Shown here: one piece after another, positions 26,073 to 36,212 of the stretch
Position numbering within the stretch: the first letter of the stretch is position 1
Layout of the letters: every line of letters begins with the position of its first letter
DNA from: Arthrobacter alpinus
GTDB lineage: Bacteria; Actinomycetota; Actinomycetes; Actinomycetales; Micrococcaceae
DNA: 64,000 bases
NCBI RefSeq assembly: GCF_900105965.1
Contig: NZ_FNTV01000001.1
Coordinates: forward strand, 62,001 to 126,000
Reading direction: 5' to 3'
Made by a program: the position numbers and the translations under genes
Notes under the pieces: generated by a model
Databases searched by the model: none
What the model saw: the letters and a program-made list of their open reading frames with translations, nothing else
Told to the model about the DNA's origin: nothing

Positions 26073-27167
26073 TTGAGCCACGAGATTGTTAAGACGGCGG
26101 AACAATCAGGCACCGTTCGTGACCGCAGAATCACCATGATGATGGTGTCCGGGGTGATCGCCGTGATTTTGGCCGTGGCTGCCGTGACGCTCCCGGTTCC
26201 CTATGTTGTTGAATCTCCGGGACCTGCTATCAATACCATTGGCAAATTCAACGGGCATCCCATCATTACCGTCTCCGGCCACGAGAGTTTCCCTGCCACC
26301 GAGGGCAGCTTGGATCTCACCACGGTGCATCTCAGCGGTGGTTTGCCTGACAGCCAAATTAACTTTTTTGAGGCATTCACCTCCTGGCTCACGCCGTCCC
26401 ACACGGTTTACCCTGCCGAGATGATTTACGCACCGGGGGTGAGCCAGGAAGCCGTCAATAGTGAGAACTCGGCTGCCATGACCGGATCGCAGGAGAACGC
26501 CACTGCTGCCGCGTTGAAAGCCTTGGGGATCGGTTTCGAGTCGAACCTTGCCGTGGCTTCAATTCCCGAAGATGGGGCTGCTGCCGGAATTCTTAAGCCC
26601 GACGACGTGCTTCTCACAGTTGCCGCCAAACCGGTGACAGACCTGTCGGTGATCCAAACGGTCCTGGCCGAAGGCAAAGGCGCCGCCTTGGATGTTGAGG
26701 TCCTGCGTGACGGGGCCCAAAAGACTCTGACGTTGACACCGCGGCTGGGCAGCGAAGGAAAGTATCTGCTGGGGGTCTCCCTGCAAAACACCTTCAAGTT
26801 CCCCTTTGACGTGAAAATTTCCCTCGAGAATATTGGCGGTCCCAGTGCTGGGATGATCTTTGCCCTGGGCATCATGGACAACCTCACCGAAGGTGAACTC
26901 ACGGGAGGCAAGGCGTTCGCCGGGACCGGAACCATTGACCCCGAGGGAAGCGTCGGTGCCATCGGCGGCATCGCCCAGAAGATGATCGGCGCACGCGAGA
27001 ACGGCGCCGACTACTTCCTGGCACCCGGCGCGAACTGTGCGGACGTTGTGGACCACATCCCCAAGGGTTTGCAGGTCATCAAGGTGGACACCCTGACCGA
27101 GGCCTACGACGCCGTATCCCTGATTGGTTCGGGTAAAGACGGCTCGGCCCTACCCACCTGCAGGTAA
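26073..27167 (+). CDS. Membrane-anchored Lon-like PDZ serine protease (S16, YlbL type)
   Basis: The 364-residue protein has one N-terminal transmembrane helix (about 20-42), a PDZ domain (about 150-220) and a C-terminal S16 domain without the Lon ATPase. The Ser-Lys dyad is S258 in GGPSAGM and K303 in GGIAQKMIGA. With the anchor it should cleave proteins outside the cytoplasm. I chose a TTG start at 26073 because GGAGAGG is nine bases upstream; an ATG at 26007 has none and lies inside the leader hairpin. Neighbours DUF2342 and UPF0182 form a conserved actinobacterial block. Confidence 0.87.
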   Translation: MSHEIVKTAEQSGTVRDRRITMMMVSGVIAVILAVAAVTLPVPYVVESPGPAINTIGKFNGHPIITVSGHESFPATEGSLDLTTVHLSGGLPDSQINFFEAFTSWLTPSHTVYPAEMIYAPGVSQEAVNSENSAAMTGSQENATAAALKALGIGFESNLAVASIPEDGAAAGILKPDDVLLTVAAKPVTDLSVIQTVLAEGKGAALDVEVLRDGAQKTLTLTPRLGSEGKYLLGVSLQNTFKFPFDVKISLENIGGPSAGMIFALGIMDNLTEGELTGGKAFAGTGTIDPEGSVGAIGGIAQKMIGARENGADYFLAPGANCADVVDHIPKGLQVIKVDTLTEAYDAVSLIGSGKDGSALPTCR

Positions 27168-27189
27168 CAATTGAGCATCACACGGAACT

Positions 27190-27219
27190 TTGGCCGCGAA
27201 CCGTTCGTGGCACCAATAT
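27190..27219 (+). promoter_or_regulatory. Possible promoter of the UPF0182 gene
   Basis: TTGGCC at 27190-27195 and CAATAT at 27214-27219 are 18 bases apart, about 50 bases before the GTG start. The match is moderate. Confidence 0.3.
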
Positions 27220-27270
27220 AGAAGTAACCGGCATGATCTGTTCATGCCCCAGTTGAGTAAGAGGTAGAGA

Positions 27271-30267
27271 GTGACATCCCGACCATCCCCGTCGCCAAGC
27301 AGGCCGGTAAGACCTAAACGCCGAAGCGCACTAATGCCCACCATCATTGTGGTGGCCGCATTGGTGGTGGCCATACTGATCTTCTCAGGGGCCTATACCG
27401 AACTGTTGTGGTTCAACCAGGTGGGCTTCACTGAAGTCTTCTGGACCGAGCGCATCGCCAAGTTGCTGATTTTCTTGGCGGCATTTTTGATCATGGCGGC
27501 GGGAGTTTACTTCTCCATCCGTGTGGCCTACAAGGCCCGCCCCGTCTACGCTCCCGACAGCGCCCGCGAAGACAACCTCAATCGCTACCAGATGCAGCTT
27601 GAGCCAGTGCGTCGCGTGGTCATGATCGGAATTCCGATTGTCTTTGGTCTCTTTGCCGGGACCGCTGCCATGGCCCAGTGGGAAAAGGTCATGCTCTTCC
27701 TCTACCGTGTCCCCTTTGGTTCCACGGACCCGCAATTCGGCCTTGACCTGAGCTTCTACACCAACACCCTGCCATTTTTGGGCTTCCTGGCGGGCATGCT
27801 CATCAGTGCCACGGTGATCGCCTTCATTGCCGGACTGCTCACGCATTACCTCTACGGCGCCATCCGCCTGACCGAACGGGGCATCTTCGCCTCGCGTGCG
27901 GCGCAGATTCATATTTCCGTATTGGCCGGCTTCTTCCTGCTGCTGCTCGCTGCAAACTTTTGGCTCGGCCAGTTTGCCACCTTGCAGGACAACACCGGCT
28001 ACCGTGCCGGTGCTATGTTCACCGATGTCCACGCAGTGATTCCCACCAAGGCGATCTTGGCTGTGGCCGCCCTCATCGTGGCCATCTTGTTCATCGTCGC
28101 CGCCTTCATTGGCAAGTGGAAGCTTCCGCTGATCGGTACAGGCATGCTCATTGTCACGGCAATCGTGGCCGGCGGCATCTACCCCTGGGCCATCCAACAA
28201 TGGCAGGTCAAGCCGTCCGAAGGTGACGTGGAGCTGCCCTATATTGCGCGGAACATTGACATGACCCGGGACGCCTACGGCCTGACCGACATGGAAGTCA
28301 CCCCGTACAACGCAAGCACGACGGCGACTGCCGGCGCACTGCGCCAAGACGCCGACACCGCCGCGAACATTCGCCTTCTGGACCCGAACCTGATGTCCTC
28401 AACGTTTGCCCAGCTGGAACAGTACCGTCCGTACTACAAGTTCCCCAAAACCCTCAACGTTGACCGTTACACGATCGATGGCAAGGTCCAGGATGCTGTG
28501 ATCGCCGTGCGTGAGCTCAATCCCGACGGCATCAGTTCCACCCAGCAGAGCTGGTACAACCAGCACCTGGTCTACACCCACGGCTATGGTGTGGTGGCCG
28601 CCTACGGCAACACCGTCACATCAGACGGCAAACCCAAATTCATGCAGTCCGGCGTGCCTTCCACGGGCGAGTTGGGCACTGATACCAGCTATCAGCCACG
28701 GATCTACTTTGGGCAGTCGACCACTGACTACTCGGTTGTTGGCGCACCCGAGGGAACCGCTCCCATTGAGCTTGATCGGCCGCAGGGCAACACCCCGGAA
28801 AGCACCGCTGACAACCCGGCCGATGAGTCACTGACTACTTTTGGTGGTGATGCTGGTCCGAATGTCGGCAACTGGTTCAACCGCCTGATGTACGCCCTGA
28901 AGTTCCAGTCAACTGACTTGTTGCTGACCAACGGCGTCAATGAAAGCTCACAGATCCTTTACGATCGCACCCCGGCGGAACGTGTTGCCAAGGTTGCCCC
29001 GTACCTGACCCTCGATGGCAACCCCTACCCGGCCATTGTTGACGGCAAGGTCAAGTGGATCGTTGATGGTTACACCACCAGCTCCAACTACCCGTACTCC
29101 CAGCAGCAGCAGCTTCAGGAAGCCACCACGGATTCCCTGACAGCCGCTGGAGGGGTCGGTGTGATGCCCAATGCTTCGGTCAACTACATCCGCAACTCGG
29201 TCAAGGCCACGGTTGATGCCTATGACGGTTCGGTTGACTTGTACGCGTGGGATGCCGAAGATCCCATCTTGAAGGCGTGGCAAAAGGTGTTCCCCACCAG
29301 CATCAAGCCGTTTGCGGAAATGTCTGGGGATCTGATGTCTCACGTTCGCTACCCTGAAGACCTTTTCAAGGTTCAGCGTGAGCTGTTGGGCCGCTACCAC
29401 GTAACGGACCCCACAAACTTCTTCAAGAACACCTTGGCGTGGAGCGTCCCCGAGGACCCCACCTCCACTACAAAGGACAAGCAGCCGCCTTACTACTTGT
29501 CTCTGAAGATGCCGGGCCAGGACAAAACGGCGTTCTCGCTCACCACTTCCTTCATTCCCCAGGAAGTTACCGGCACCGATTCCAGGAACATCCTCTACGG
29601 TTTCATGGCGGCCAACGGTGATGCCGGCAATGTCAAGGGCGTCAAGAGTGCCGACTACGGAAAACTGCAGCTTCTGGAGTTGCCAGATGCCACCCAGGTC
29701 CCAGGGCCGGGCCAGGTCCAGAACAAGTTCCAGTCCGATCCGACGGTCTCGGAACAGCTCAACGTGCTCAAGTTGGGCCAGACAGATGTCATCAACGGCA
29801 ACCTGCTGACCCTGCCCATGGGCGGCGGCATGCTCTACGTGCAGCCTGTTTACGTCAAGTCCACAGGTTCCACCTCATACCCCACCCTGCAGCGTGTGCT
29901 CGTGGCCTTCGGCGACAAGATCGGATACGCGGCTACGTTGAACGAGGCACTTGATCTGCTGTTCGACGGGGACTCCGGAGCAGCCGCCGGAGATGTTGAC
30001 GTGACGAAGGAACCGGGTACCGGCGGCACCTCTACGGGCGGCACCGGAGGCACCACCAGCACCAACCCGGCGCTTGCCAAGGCACTCAATGACGCCAGCG
30101 CTGCCATTAAGGAGGGCCAAGCCGCCCTGGCCAAGGGCGACTTCACAGCCTATGGTGCAGCCCAGAAGAAGCTGGAGGCGGCCATCGCGGCAGCCGTTAC
30201 AGCTGAGGGAGCGGCGCCGGCAACTCCGGCACCCACCGCGACACCGACGCCGAGCGCGGCACCCTAG
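27271..30267 (+). CDS. UPF0182 giant membrane protein
   Basis: The 998-residue protein starts at GTG and has about seven transmembrane helices in the first 320 residues, then a large domain (about 330 to 920) probably outside the membrane. The end is Gly/Thr-rich ([16 protein letters not shown]), then a helical segment, then a Pro/Ala/Thr tail ([16 protein letters not shown]). These are the traits of the UPF0182 family, present across actinobacteria and cyanobacteria without an assigned function. Being placed 103 bases after the Lon-like protease suggests a shared membrane role. A strong terminator follows. Confidence 0.9.
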   Translation: MTSRPSPSPSRPVRPKRRSALMPTIIVVAALVVAILIFSGAYTELLWFNQVGFTEVFWTERIAKLLIFLAAFLIMAAGVYFSIRVAYKARPVYAPDSAREDNLNRYQMQLEPVRRVVMIGIPIVFGLFAGTAAMAQWEKVMLFLYRVPFGSTDPQFGLDLSFYTNTLPFLGFLAGMLISATVIAFIAGLLTHYLYGAIRLTERGIFASRAAQIHISVLAGFFLLLLAANFWLGQFATLQDNTGYRAGAMFTDVHAVIPTKAILAVAALIVAILFIVAAFIGKWKLPLIGTGMLIVTAIVAGGIYPWAIQQWQVKPSEGDVELPYIARNIDMTRDAYGLTDMEVTPYNASTTATAGALRQDADTAANIRLLDPNLMSSTFAQLEQYRPYYKFPKTLNVDRYTIDGKVQDAVIAVRELNPDGISSTQQSWYNQHLVYTHGYGVVAAYGNTVTSDGKPKFMQSGVPSTGELGTDTSYQPRIYFGQSTTDYSVVGAPEGTAPIELDRPQGNTPESTADNPADESLTTFGGDAGPNVGNWFNRLMYALKFQSTDLLLTNGVNESSQILYDRTPAERVAKVAPYLTLDGNPYPAIVDGKVKWIVDGYTTSSNYPYSQQQQLQEATTDSLTAAGGVGVMPNASVNYIRNSVKATVDAYDGSVDLYAWDAEDPILKAWQKVFPTSIKPFAEMSGDLMSHVRYPEDLFKVQRELLGRYHVTDPTNFFKNTLAWSVPEDPTSTTKDKQPPYYLSLKMPGQDKTAFSLTTSFIPQEVTGTDSRNILYGFMAANGDAGNVKGVKSADYGKLQLLELPDATQVPGPGQVQNKFQSDPTVSEQLNVLKLGQTDVINGNLLTLPMGGGMLYVQPVYVKSTGSTSYPTLQRVLVAFGDKIGYAATLNEALDLLFDGDSGAAAGDVDVTKEPGTGGTSTGGTGGTTSTNPALAKALNDASAAIKEGQAALAKGDFTAYGAAQKKLEAAIAAAVTAEGAAPATPAPTATPTPSAAP

Positions 30268-30303
30268 CGCCGACGTCGTACATGGATAGTCGTACATAGG
30301 CGA

Positions 30304-30342
30304 AGGAGGGGCCCAGCCAACCGGCTGGGCCCCTCCTTTTTG
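30304..30342 (+). terminator. Intrinsic terminator after UPF0182
   Basis: A 15-bp perfect stem (30304-30318 with 30323-30337) around AACC is followed by TTTTT, a textbook intrinsic terminator. Confidence 0.92.
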
Positions 30343-30371
30343 CTAGGAGATGAACGTCACGTGCCCTCAGT

Positions 30372-30400
30372 TTGGCCCTGCGGTGAATGGACGGTAAAGT
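30372..30400 (+). promoter_or_regulatory. Promoter of initiator tRNA copy 1
   Basis: TTGGCC (30372-30377) and TAAAGT (30395-30400) are 17 bases apart, and 11 bases separate the -10 from the tRNA. The second tRNA copy has the same layout. Confidence 0.6.
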
Positions 30401-30411
30401 AATAATCACAT

Positions 30412-30485
<74 letters not shown>

Positions 30486-30491
30486 CGATAA

Positions 30492-30525
30492 AGAAAATCC
30501 TCGGTCTTCGGACCGGGGATTTTCT
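30492..30525 (+). terminator. Terminator after tRNA copy 1, TTCG tetraloop
   Basis: A 15-bp stem (one G-T pair) with a TTCG loop spans 30492-30525, with A-rich left and T-rich right ends, so it can stop the tRNA on plus and the convergent transporter on minus. Confidence 0.85.
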
Positions 30526-30536
30526 GCATTCTGACC

Positions 30537-32372
30537 CTAAAAGGGCCAGATCACGGGCACCAGGAACACGCCAACGGCTAGATACAGGACCATGACTACG
30601 CCGCCAAACTTCCAGTAATCGCCGAATTTGTACCCGGCCGGGCGCATGATCATCATGTTGGCCGGGGTGGCAATGGGCGTCAACAGTGCCGCCGCAGAGG
30701 CCACGCTGACGCACATCAGCACTGTCAGGGGTGACAGGCCTGCCTCTGTGGCTATGGACAGCGCGATCGGAATGATGATCAAGGCCGTCGCCGTGTTGCT
30801 GATGAGCTGGCCCAACACGGCCGTGACAAGGAAGATTCCGAACAACAGCAGGTACCTACTTCCGCCGCCGGCCAGGGTGATGATGCCGTCGGCCAGCATT
30901 TGCGCCGTTCCGGTCTTGGTGATGGCGGCCGACAAGGGAATCATGCCAGCCACCAGAATCAACGTCTGCCACGCCATGGAGCGGTGCGCCTGCCCCATCG
31001 TGACCACGCGGCACAGGACCATCGCCATGGCCGCCAGGAGTGCGGCCACGGCTGCAGGAACAACGTTGGTTGTCATCAGGACCACCATGGCCAGCAGGAC
31101 CGTCAACGCAGGAACTGCGCCAGGCCCCAGTGGCACGGTCTGGCGGCGGATGGCATCGGGGGAGTCAACCAGGAGGACGTTTTGGTCCAGCGTGTGTTTG
31201 TCCAGGGCCTGCCAGCTGCCTTGGAGCAGGAGGGTGTCGCCAGCCTTGATGCGGGCGCCTGGACCAACCGTGTCCGCTGCGCGGCTGGTGGGAGCTTGCC
31301 CGGCCCGTTGGTGGGCCAACACCACAAGCGCGCCGCTCGCGGTGACCATGCCCGGGTAAATGTCTGTGCCGATGAGGTTTGACCGTGGCGCCACCAACAC
31401 CTCGGCAACGCCAAAACTCTTGCTGACCAAGCCACAGGCAACTGAGCCGGTGCGGGTGGCTTCCACCACCATGTCGTGCTCTTTGGCAAAGGCGGAAATT
31501 GCCAGGGGTGCTCCACGCACCACGAGGAAGTTCCCAGATTCGAGTGTTTCCGTCGCCAGAGGCCTCCCATCTGCATCCTGGACTGTGAGCAGATGGACCT
31601 CCCCCCGGACGCCTGGCAGCACCCCGGCAATGGGTTCACCTGCATGGGGGCTGTCCGCAGGAACATGAAGCCTTAGAAGTTCATGTTCTTCCGGCCAATA
31701 ATGGCCCAAGATGACGCGGGGGTGATCGCTAAGGTCTTTGGGTGTGCTGTCCGGCTGGCGGCGCGGCAACAGCTTTGGCCCCACGTAGATGGCGGCCACC
31801 ATGGTTCCGGCCAGCAACGGAAGCCCCACCAAGGCAAATTCGAAGAAACCGATGCCGCGTCCGGTGGCCTCAAGAGCCGCTTCAAGGATCAAGATGTTCA
31901 CGGGGGAGCCCGTCAGCACCAGCAGCGAACCGGCATGGGCGGCAAAGGCCATCGGCATCAGCAGCTGCCCGGGTTCCCGGCCAAGCCGAACGGCGAGGAC
32001 GACCACCATGGGCAGCAGTGCGGCGACGGCCCCATTGACGCTGATGATTGCTGTGAGAAGAGCGGTAAAGGCCATGATGAGCGCGATGAGTCTCGTGCGG
32101 CTGTCGCCGGCAAATCTCACCAGCAGCCCGCCCATCCACGTGGTTATTCCGGCCGCATCGATAGCTTCTGCCACAACAAAGAGTGCGGCAATGAGGATGA
32201 CAGTTTGTGAACCAAAGCCTGAAAAAGTTTCATTGACATCAATTATTCCGGTGGTAAAAAGTAGCAGGGCAACACCAAGGGCCACTATTTCAACGGGAAT
32301 CTTGTTCCAGACAAATATGACAATCGTAATTGTCAGAATAAGCAGCATTACGGCGATATCGCTCATAACCAC
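30537..32372 (-). CDS. SLC13/DASS-type transporter with two TrkA-C domains
   Basis: The 611-residue membrane protein has about ten hydrophobic helices in two halves, separated by two cytosolic TrkA-C (RCK_C) domains at about 215 to 400 (LLRLHVPADSPHAGEPI and EVLVAPRSNLIGTDI). The helix-loop signatures ISVNGAVAALLPMVV and LISNTATALIIIPIA match sodium- or proton-coupled anion transporters of the SLC13/CitT group. Substrates in this family include dicarboxylates, sulfate and phosphate, and I cannot choose between them. The start may be GTG 32372 or ATG 32366. It stands alone and converges on the tRNA. Confidence 0.85.
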   Translation of the reverse strand: MVMSDIAVMLLILTITIVIFVWNKIPVEIVALGVALLLFTTGIIDVNETFSGFGSQTVILIAALFVVAEAIDAAGITTWMGGLLVRFAGDSRTRLIALIMAFTALLTAIISVNGAVAALLPMVVVLAVRLGREPGQLLMPMAFAAHAGSLLVLTGSPVNILILEAALEATGRGIGFFEFALVGLPLLAGTMVAAIYVGPKLLPRRQPDSTPKDLSDHPRVILGHYWPEEHELLRLHVPADSPHAGEPIAGVLPGVRGEVHLLTVQDADGRPLATETLESGNFLVVRGAPLAISAFAKEHDMVVEATRTGSVACGLVSKSFGVAEVLVAPRSNLIGTDIYPGMVTASGALVVLAHQRAGQAPTSRAADTVGPGARIKAGDTLLLQGSWQALDKHTLDQNVLLVDSPDAIRRQTVPLGPGAVPALTVLLAMVVLMTTNVVPAAVAALLAAMAMVLCRVVTMGQAHRSMAWQTLILVAGMIPLSAAITKTGTAQMLADGIITLAGGGSRYLLLFGIFLVTAVLGQLISNTATALIIIPIALSIATEAGLSPLTVLMCVSVASAAALLTPIATPANMMIMRPAGYKFGDYWKFGGVVMVLYLAVGVFLVPVIWPF

Positions 32373-32561
32373 AGGCTAATGAACATGGGGCCGCAGGGCA
32401 ATTGAGAAACCAGGGAACATGTTGGCCGATTGGACATGTAAAAAAGTATTCAATTGTTGTGATTGTGCTGCTAGTCTGGCAGCAGAATCGCTGCAGCCGC
32501 ATGGTTTCACTGCCCTGAGCTGATTCATTCGTGCCTTTTGGCCTACAAATTGGGGTTACAC

Positions 32562-32939
32562 ATGCAGTTCTTTGAAGTCTTCTGGTCTATTACCGTGGCG
32601 TTCCTTTTTCTGGCCTATCTCATCCTGCTGTTTCAGATCGTCGGAGACATCTTCCGCGATTCCAGCTTGTCCGGGGTATTCAAGGCAATATGGATCTTTT
32701 TCCTGTTGGTCACGCCATACATTTCGGCACTGATCTACATCATTGTTCGCGGAAATGGCATGACCGAACGCGCTGTGAAGGCAGCGAACGCGGCACAGCA
32801 ACAGGGTGAAGAGTACCTGCGGCGCGTGGCGGGGGCTCATAGCCCCGTGGAGCAGATTCAGGCTGCCAAGTCACTCTTGGACGCAGGCACCATCACCGAT
32901 GCCGAATTCGCACAGCTCAAGGCCAAGGCTCTGGCTTGA
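32562..32939 (+). CDS. Small membrane protein with PLDc_N and SHOCT domains
   Basis: The 125-residue protein has two transmembrane helices in a PLDc_N-type N-terminus (FWSITVAFLFLAYLILLFQ and FKAIWIFFLLVTPYISALIYI), then a linker and a C-terminal SHOCT motif (DPVEQIQ-like VEQIQAAKSLLDAGTITDAEFAQLKAKAL). SHOCT modules are thought to mediate oligomerisation. I start at ATG 32562, after TTGGGG; an in-frame TTG lies at 32538. Function is unknown. It is divergent from the SLC13-type gene; the 190-base gap carries TGCTGC-N7-GCAGCA at 32466-32484. Confidence 0.78.
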   Translation: MQFFEVFWSITVAFLFLAYLILLFQIVGDIFRDSSLSGVFKAIWIFFLLVTPYISALIYIIVRGNGMTERAVKAANAAQQQGEEYLRRVAGAHSPVEQIQAAKSLLDAGTITDAEFAQLKAKALA

Positions 32940-33028
32940 TGGGCCCGGCAACTCGTCCTTTGTCCTAAAGCGTTTTGTTCCAGCGTTTGTCTTGACGGCA
33001 ACGCAGTCACGAATGGGGTGCACAGATC

Positions 33029-34582
33029 ATGGCAAGCAAAGAATCGGCACTTAAGCCACAGAAGAGATCAGTCCTGGAGAAATTTCTGACAGGCGTGGAG
33101 GTCGTGGGGGACAAGGTCCCGCACCCCGCAGTCATTTTCTTGATTCTCATCGGCCTGGTCATGGTCTTGTCCGTGATTTTCTCCGTTGTTGGTGCCAGTG
33201 CCACTTTCCAAAGCGCCAACATTGTCACGGGGGAAATCGAGGACGTCACCACCAACGTACGCAGCCTCCTGGACGCTGATGGCATCAGGTTCCTCTTTAC
33301 CTCCATGGTCAACAACTTCACGAACTTTGGTGTGGTTGGCGTGATTTTGGTGGCCATGCTCGGTGTAGGCCTGGCCGAAGAAGCCGGCTTGATTTCCGCG
33401 TTGATTCGCAAGCTGGTCTTGGTGACGCACCCGAGCATGATCACCTTTGTGATTGTGCTTCTGGGCGTCATCTCCAGCATCGCCACTGACGCCGGATACA
33501 TGGTGTTGATTCCGCTCGGTGCTGCCATCTACCACTCGCTGGGTAGGCATCCACTGGCAGGACTGGCCGCGGCGTTCTCTGGTGTTGCCGCAGGTTTTGG
33601 CGTGAATGTTTTGATCACACCCTTGGATGGCATGCTGACCGAGGTCACGAATGAGGCCATCCACATGATGGATCCGGCCAGAAACCTGGATGTCACCGCC
33701 AACCTGTTCTTCAGTATCGCGTCCACCATTTTAGTGACGATCGTCTGCACCGTTCTGACAGATAAGTTTGTGGAGCCTCGCCTCGGCGCCTATGAGGGCC
33801 CGTCTGCCGGTCACGAGGACGGTGTTATTAGCCCGGCGGAAAAGAAAGGCCTGCGATGGGCCATGTTTACCGCGCTGGGGATCGCCGCCGTCGTGCTCAT
33901 CTTGTCGCTGCCGTCGTGGGGGCCGCTGCGCAACCCGGACACCGGCTCACTCATTGTGGCCGCGCCGTTGCTGGACAGCATCATCTTCCTCGTCATGATC
34001 GTGTTCCTTGGCTGCGGCATCGCCTACGGCCTCGGTGCCGGCACCATCAAAAACAGCATGGACATCATCAACCCGATCGTGAAGACGTTCGCCAATCTGG
34101 CCGGGCTGATTTTCCTGCTGCTGGTCATTGCCCAGTTCATCGCCTATTTTGCGTACACGAATCTTGCCACCGTTGGTGCCGTGGGCATGGCCGACTGGTT
34201 GGAAACATCCGGCTTTGGTCCGGTCCCGCTGCTGATCGGCTTCGTGATCGTTGCCTTGATCATCGACATCTTGATGCCCGGCGGCCTGCCCGCCTGGGCC
34301 ATCCTGGCACCGATTTTCGTGCCGTTGTTCATGCGGCTGGGCATTGAACCTGAAGCGGTGTTGGCCGCCTACCGTGTGGGCGATTCGCCCATGAACATCG
34401 TCACTCCGCTGATGCCGTACTTTGCCATGATCGTGGTCTTCGCCCAGAAGTACCGCCCCAAGTCCGGAGTGGGCACCATTGTGGCCATGATGCTGCCTTA
34501 CACCGTGGTCCTGATCGTGGTGTGGACCGCGTTCCTGGTGCTTTGGTTTGTCACCGGCATCCCGTGGGGTCCTGCCTCTTAA
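33029..34582 (+). CDS. AbgT-family transporter
   Basis: The 517-residue protein has about twelve transmembrane helices and AbgT signatures: LTGVEVVGDKVPHPAVIFL at the N-terminus, IATDAGYMVLIPLGAAIY, FSGVAAGFGVNVLITPLDGML, and YRVGDSPMNIVTPLMPYF near the end. E. coli AbgT imports p-aminobenzoyl-glutamate, while other members export sulfonamides or act as antimetabolite pumps. It is followed 30 bases later by a leucyl aminopeptidase, which suggests uptake and hydrolysis of an amino-acid conjugate, but direction and substrate are not shown by the sequence. Confidence 0.9.
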   Translation: MASKESALKPQKRSVLEKFLTGVEVVGDKVPHPAVIFLILIGLVMVLSVIFSVVGASATFQSANIVTGEIEDVTTNVRSLLDADGIRFLFTSMVNNFTNFGVVGVILVAMLGVGLAEEAGLISALIRKLVLVTHPSMITFVIVLLGVISSIATDAGYMVLIPLGAAIYHSLGRHPLAGLAAAFSGVAAGFGVNVLITPLDGMLTEVTNEAIHMMDPARNLDVTANLFFSIASTILVTIVCTVLTDKFVEPRLGAYEGPSAGHEDGVISPAEKKGLRWAMFTALGIAAVVLILSLPSWGPLRNPDTGSLIVAAPLLDSIIFLVMIVFLGCGIAYGLGAGTIKNSMDIINPIVKTFANLAGLIFLLLVIAQFIAYFAYTNLATVGAVGMADWLETSGFGPVPLLIGFVIVALIIDILMPGGLPAWAILAPIFVPLFMRLGIEPEAVLAAYRVGDSPMNIVTPLMPYFAMIVVFAQKYRPKSGVGTIVAMMLPYTVVLIVVWTAFLVLWFVTGIPWGPAS

Positions 34583-34612
34583 CCGCATTCTTTTTGAAAG
34601 GGACTTTAGTTC

Positions 34613-36118
34613 ATGGCACATTCACCCATTAAATTGATTCCGGCCGCCTACGATCCGGCCCCGTCCCTTCACCTTGATCCGCAAGTCGCGGCAGCCGCAG
34701 CCCTCTCTGGCGCGGCAACCGCCGTCGGCTATTTCGTGTCGGTGGACGGAGAAATTCCTGCGGAACTGGACCTGGGCCGCGAGGCTCTTGCTGCGGCCGG
34801 CTTCACCGGAGCCGCTGGTCAGGCCGTTTATCTTCCCCGTGAAGGTTCGACGGCGGTTGTCGCCGTGGGTGCCGGAAACGGCACGACCCGATCGGTGGAC
34901 GAGGTGCGGGATGCGGCTGCCGCCTTCGCCCGCGCCGCTGCACGCCACACTGCGCTGGCACTGGTGTTGCCCACCGGCCACGGCGCCGATGGAGCACTAG
35001 CGGCACAGGCGGCCGTGGAAGGTGCGTTGTTGGCGCGCTACCGGTTCAGCACCTTGAAGAACGATCCTGCGGACCTTGCCATTGAAAGCCTTGAGATCAT
35101 CGGGGCAGGAGCGGGCGCCGAGGCAGGGGCAGAACGGGGCAAGGTGCTGGCGCGTTCGGCCGCACTGGCCCGGGATCTCGCCAACAATCCGCCCGGGCAT
35201 TTGACGGCCGCTGAGTATGCAGAATTTGCGTCCGAGCATGGCCCGGCTTTTGGGCTCAGTGTGGAGACCTTTGATAAGGCTGCGCTCATTGAGATGGGCT
35301 GCGGCGGTCTGCTTGGGGTTAACGCGGGCAGCGACGAAGAACCCCGGCTCATTGTGCTCCGCTACACGCCGGAGGGAGACCCCACGGCGCATGTGGCACT
35401 CGTGGGCAAAGGCATCATGTACGATTCCGGCGGCATCAGCCTCAAGCCCTCGGACCCCATGCACCTTGCCATGAAAATGGACATGGCAGGCTCAGCCGCG
35501 GTGCTTTCGGCCATGACAGGGCTGCAAGATCTGGGCGCAACGGCCCAGGTCAGCGCCTGGCTGGTATGCACCGACAACATGCCCTCCGGGACGGCCACCA
35601 AGCTTGGAGATGTCCTGACGGCCCGCAATGGAACCACTGTAGAAGTCAAGAACACCGACGCCGAGGGCCGTCTCGTCATGATGGATGCGCTGTGCCTTGC
35701 AATGGAGGAAAATCCTGATGCCATCGTGGATGTGGCCACGCTGACCGGGGCCGCCATGGCTGCGCTAGGTACTTTGGTGGGTGCCGTGATCGGCAACGAC
35801 CAGCCTCTGATTGAGCAGGTCAAGGCTGCCGGTGCGCTTTCGGGTGAATCCATTTGGCAGCTGCCACTGGAGTCCAGGTACCGCAAACAGCTGGACTCGG
35901 ACATTGCCGACATCTCCAACATGGGAGGGCCTGCGGCCGGTGCCATCACTGCCGCGCTGTTCCTGTCCGAGTTCGTCAAGGGAACACCGTGGGCGCATCT
36001 GGACATCGCCGGAACCATGAAGAGTGACAGCGATGATTCTTGGCGCCCGCGCGGTGCCACAGGCTACGGAACCCGGTTGCTGAGCGAATTTCTCGTGGAC
36101 TATGCCACCCAGTCCTAA
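34613..36118 (+). CDS. pepA: M17 leucyl aminopeptidase
   Basis: This cytosolic zinc exopeptidase removes N-terminal residues from peptides. The 501-residue protein has the complete metal-site set: GKGIMYDSGGISLKP, MKMDMAGSAAV and the signature NTDAEGRLVM, then ATLTGAAMAALG. AAAGGGA lies before the ATG. Likely an operon with the AbgT gene. A hairpin follows at 36150-36185. Confidence 0.94.
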   Translation: MAHSPIKLIPAAYDPAPSLHLDPQVAAAAALSGAATAVGYFVSVDGEIPAELDLGREALAAAGFTGAAGQAVYLPREGSTAVVAVGAGNGTTRSVDEVRDAAAAFARAAARHTALALVLPTGHGADGALAAQAAVEGALLARYRFSTLKNDPADLAIESLEIIGAGAGAEAGAERGKVLARSAALARDLANNPPGHLTAAEYAEFASEHGPAFGLSVETFDKAALIEMGCGGLLGVNAGSDEEPRLIVLRYTPEGDPTAHVALVGKGIMYDSGGISLKPSDPMHLAMKMDMAGSAAVLSAMTGLQDLGATAQVSAWLVCTDNMPSGTATKLGDVLTARNGTTVEVKNTDAEGRLVMMDALCLAMEENPDAIVDVATLTGAAMAALGTLVGAVIGNDQPLIEQVKAAGALSGESIWQLPLESRYRKQLDSDIADISNMGGPAAGAITAALFLSEFVKGTPWAHLDIAGTMKSDSDDSWRPRGATGYGTRLLSEFLVDYATQS

Positions 36119-36149
36119 GGGCGGGGCCTAAACTAGCAAGCAACAAGGT

Positions 36150-36185
36150 GGGCAACGGCGGACTCCTTCGGGGCCGCCGTTGCCC
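36150..36185. terminator. Hairpin between pepA and cls
   Basis: GGGCAACGGCGG (36150-36161) pairs perfectly with CCGCCGTTGCCC (36174-36185) around a 12-base loop. It lacks a T-run, so it is a weak terminator or a leader structure before cls. Confidence 0.6.
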
Positions 36186-36212
36186 ATGTCCTATTTGGGG
36201 GAGATTATTCTA

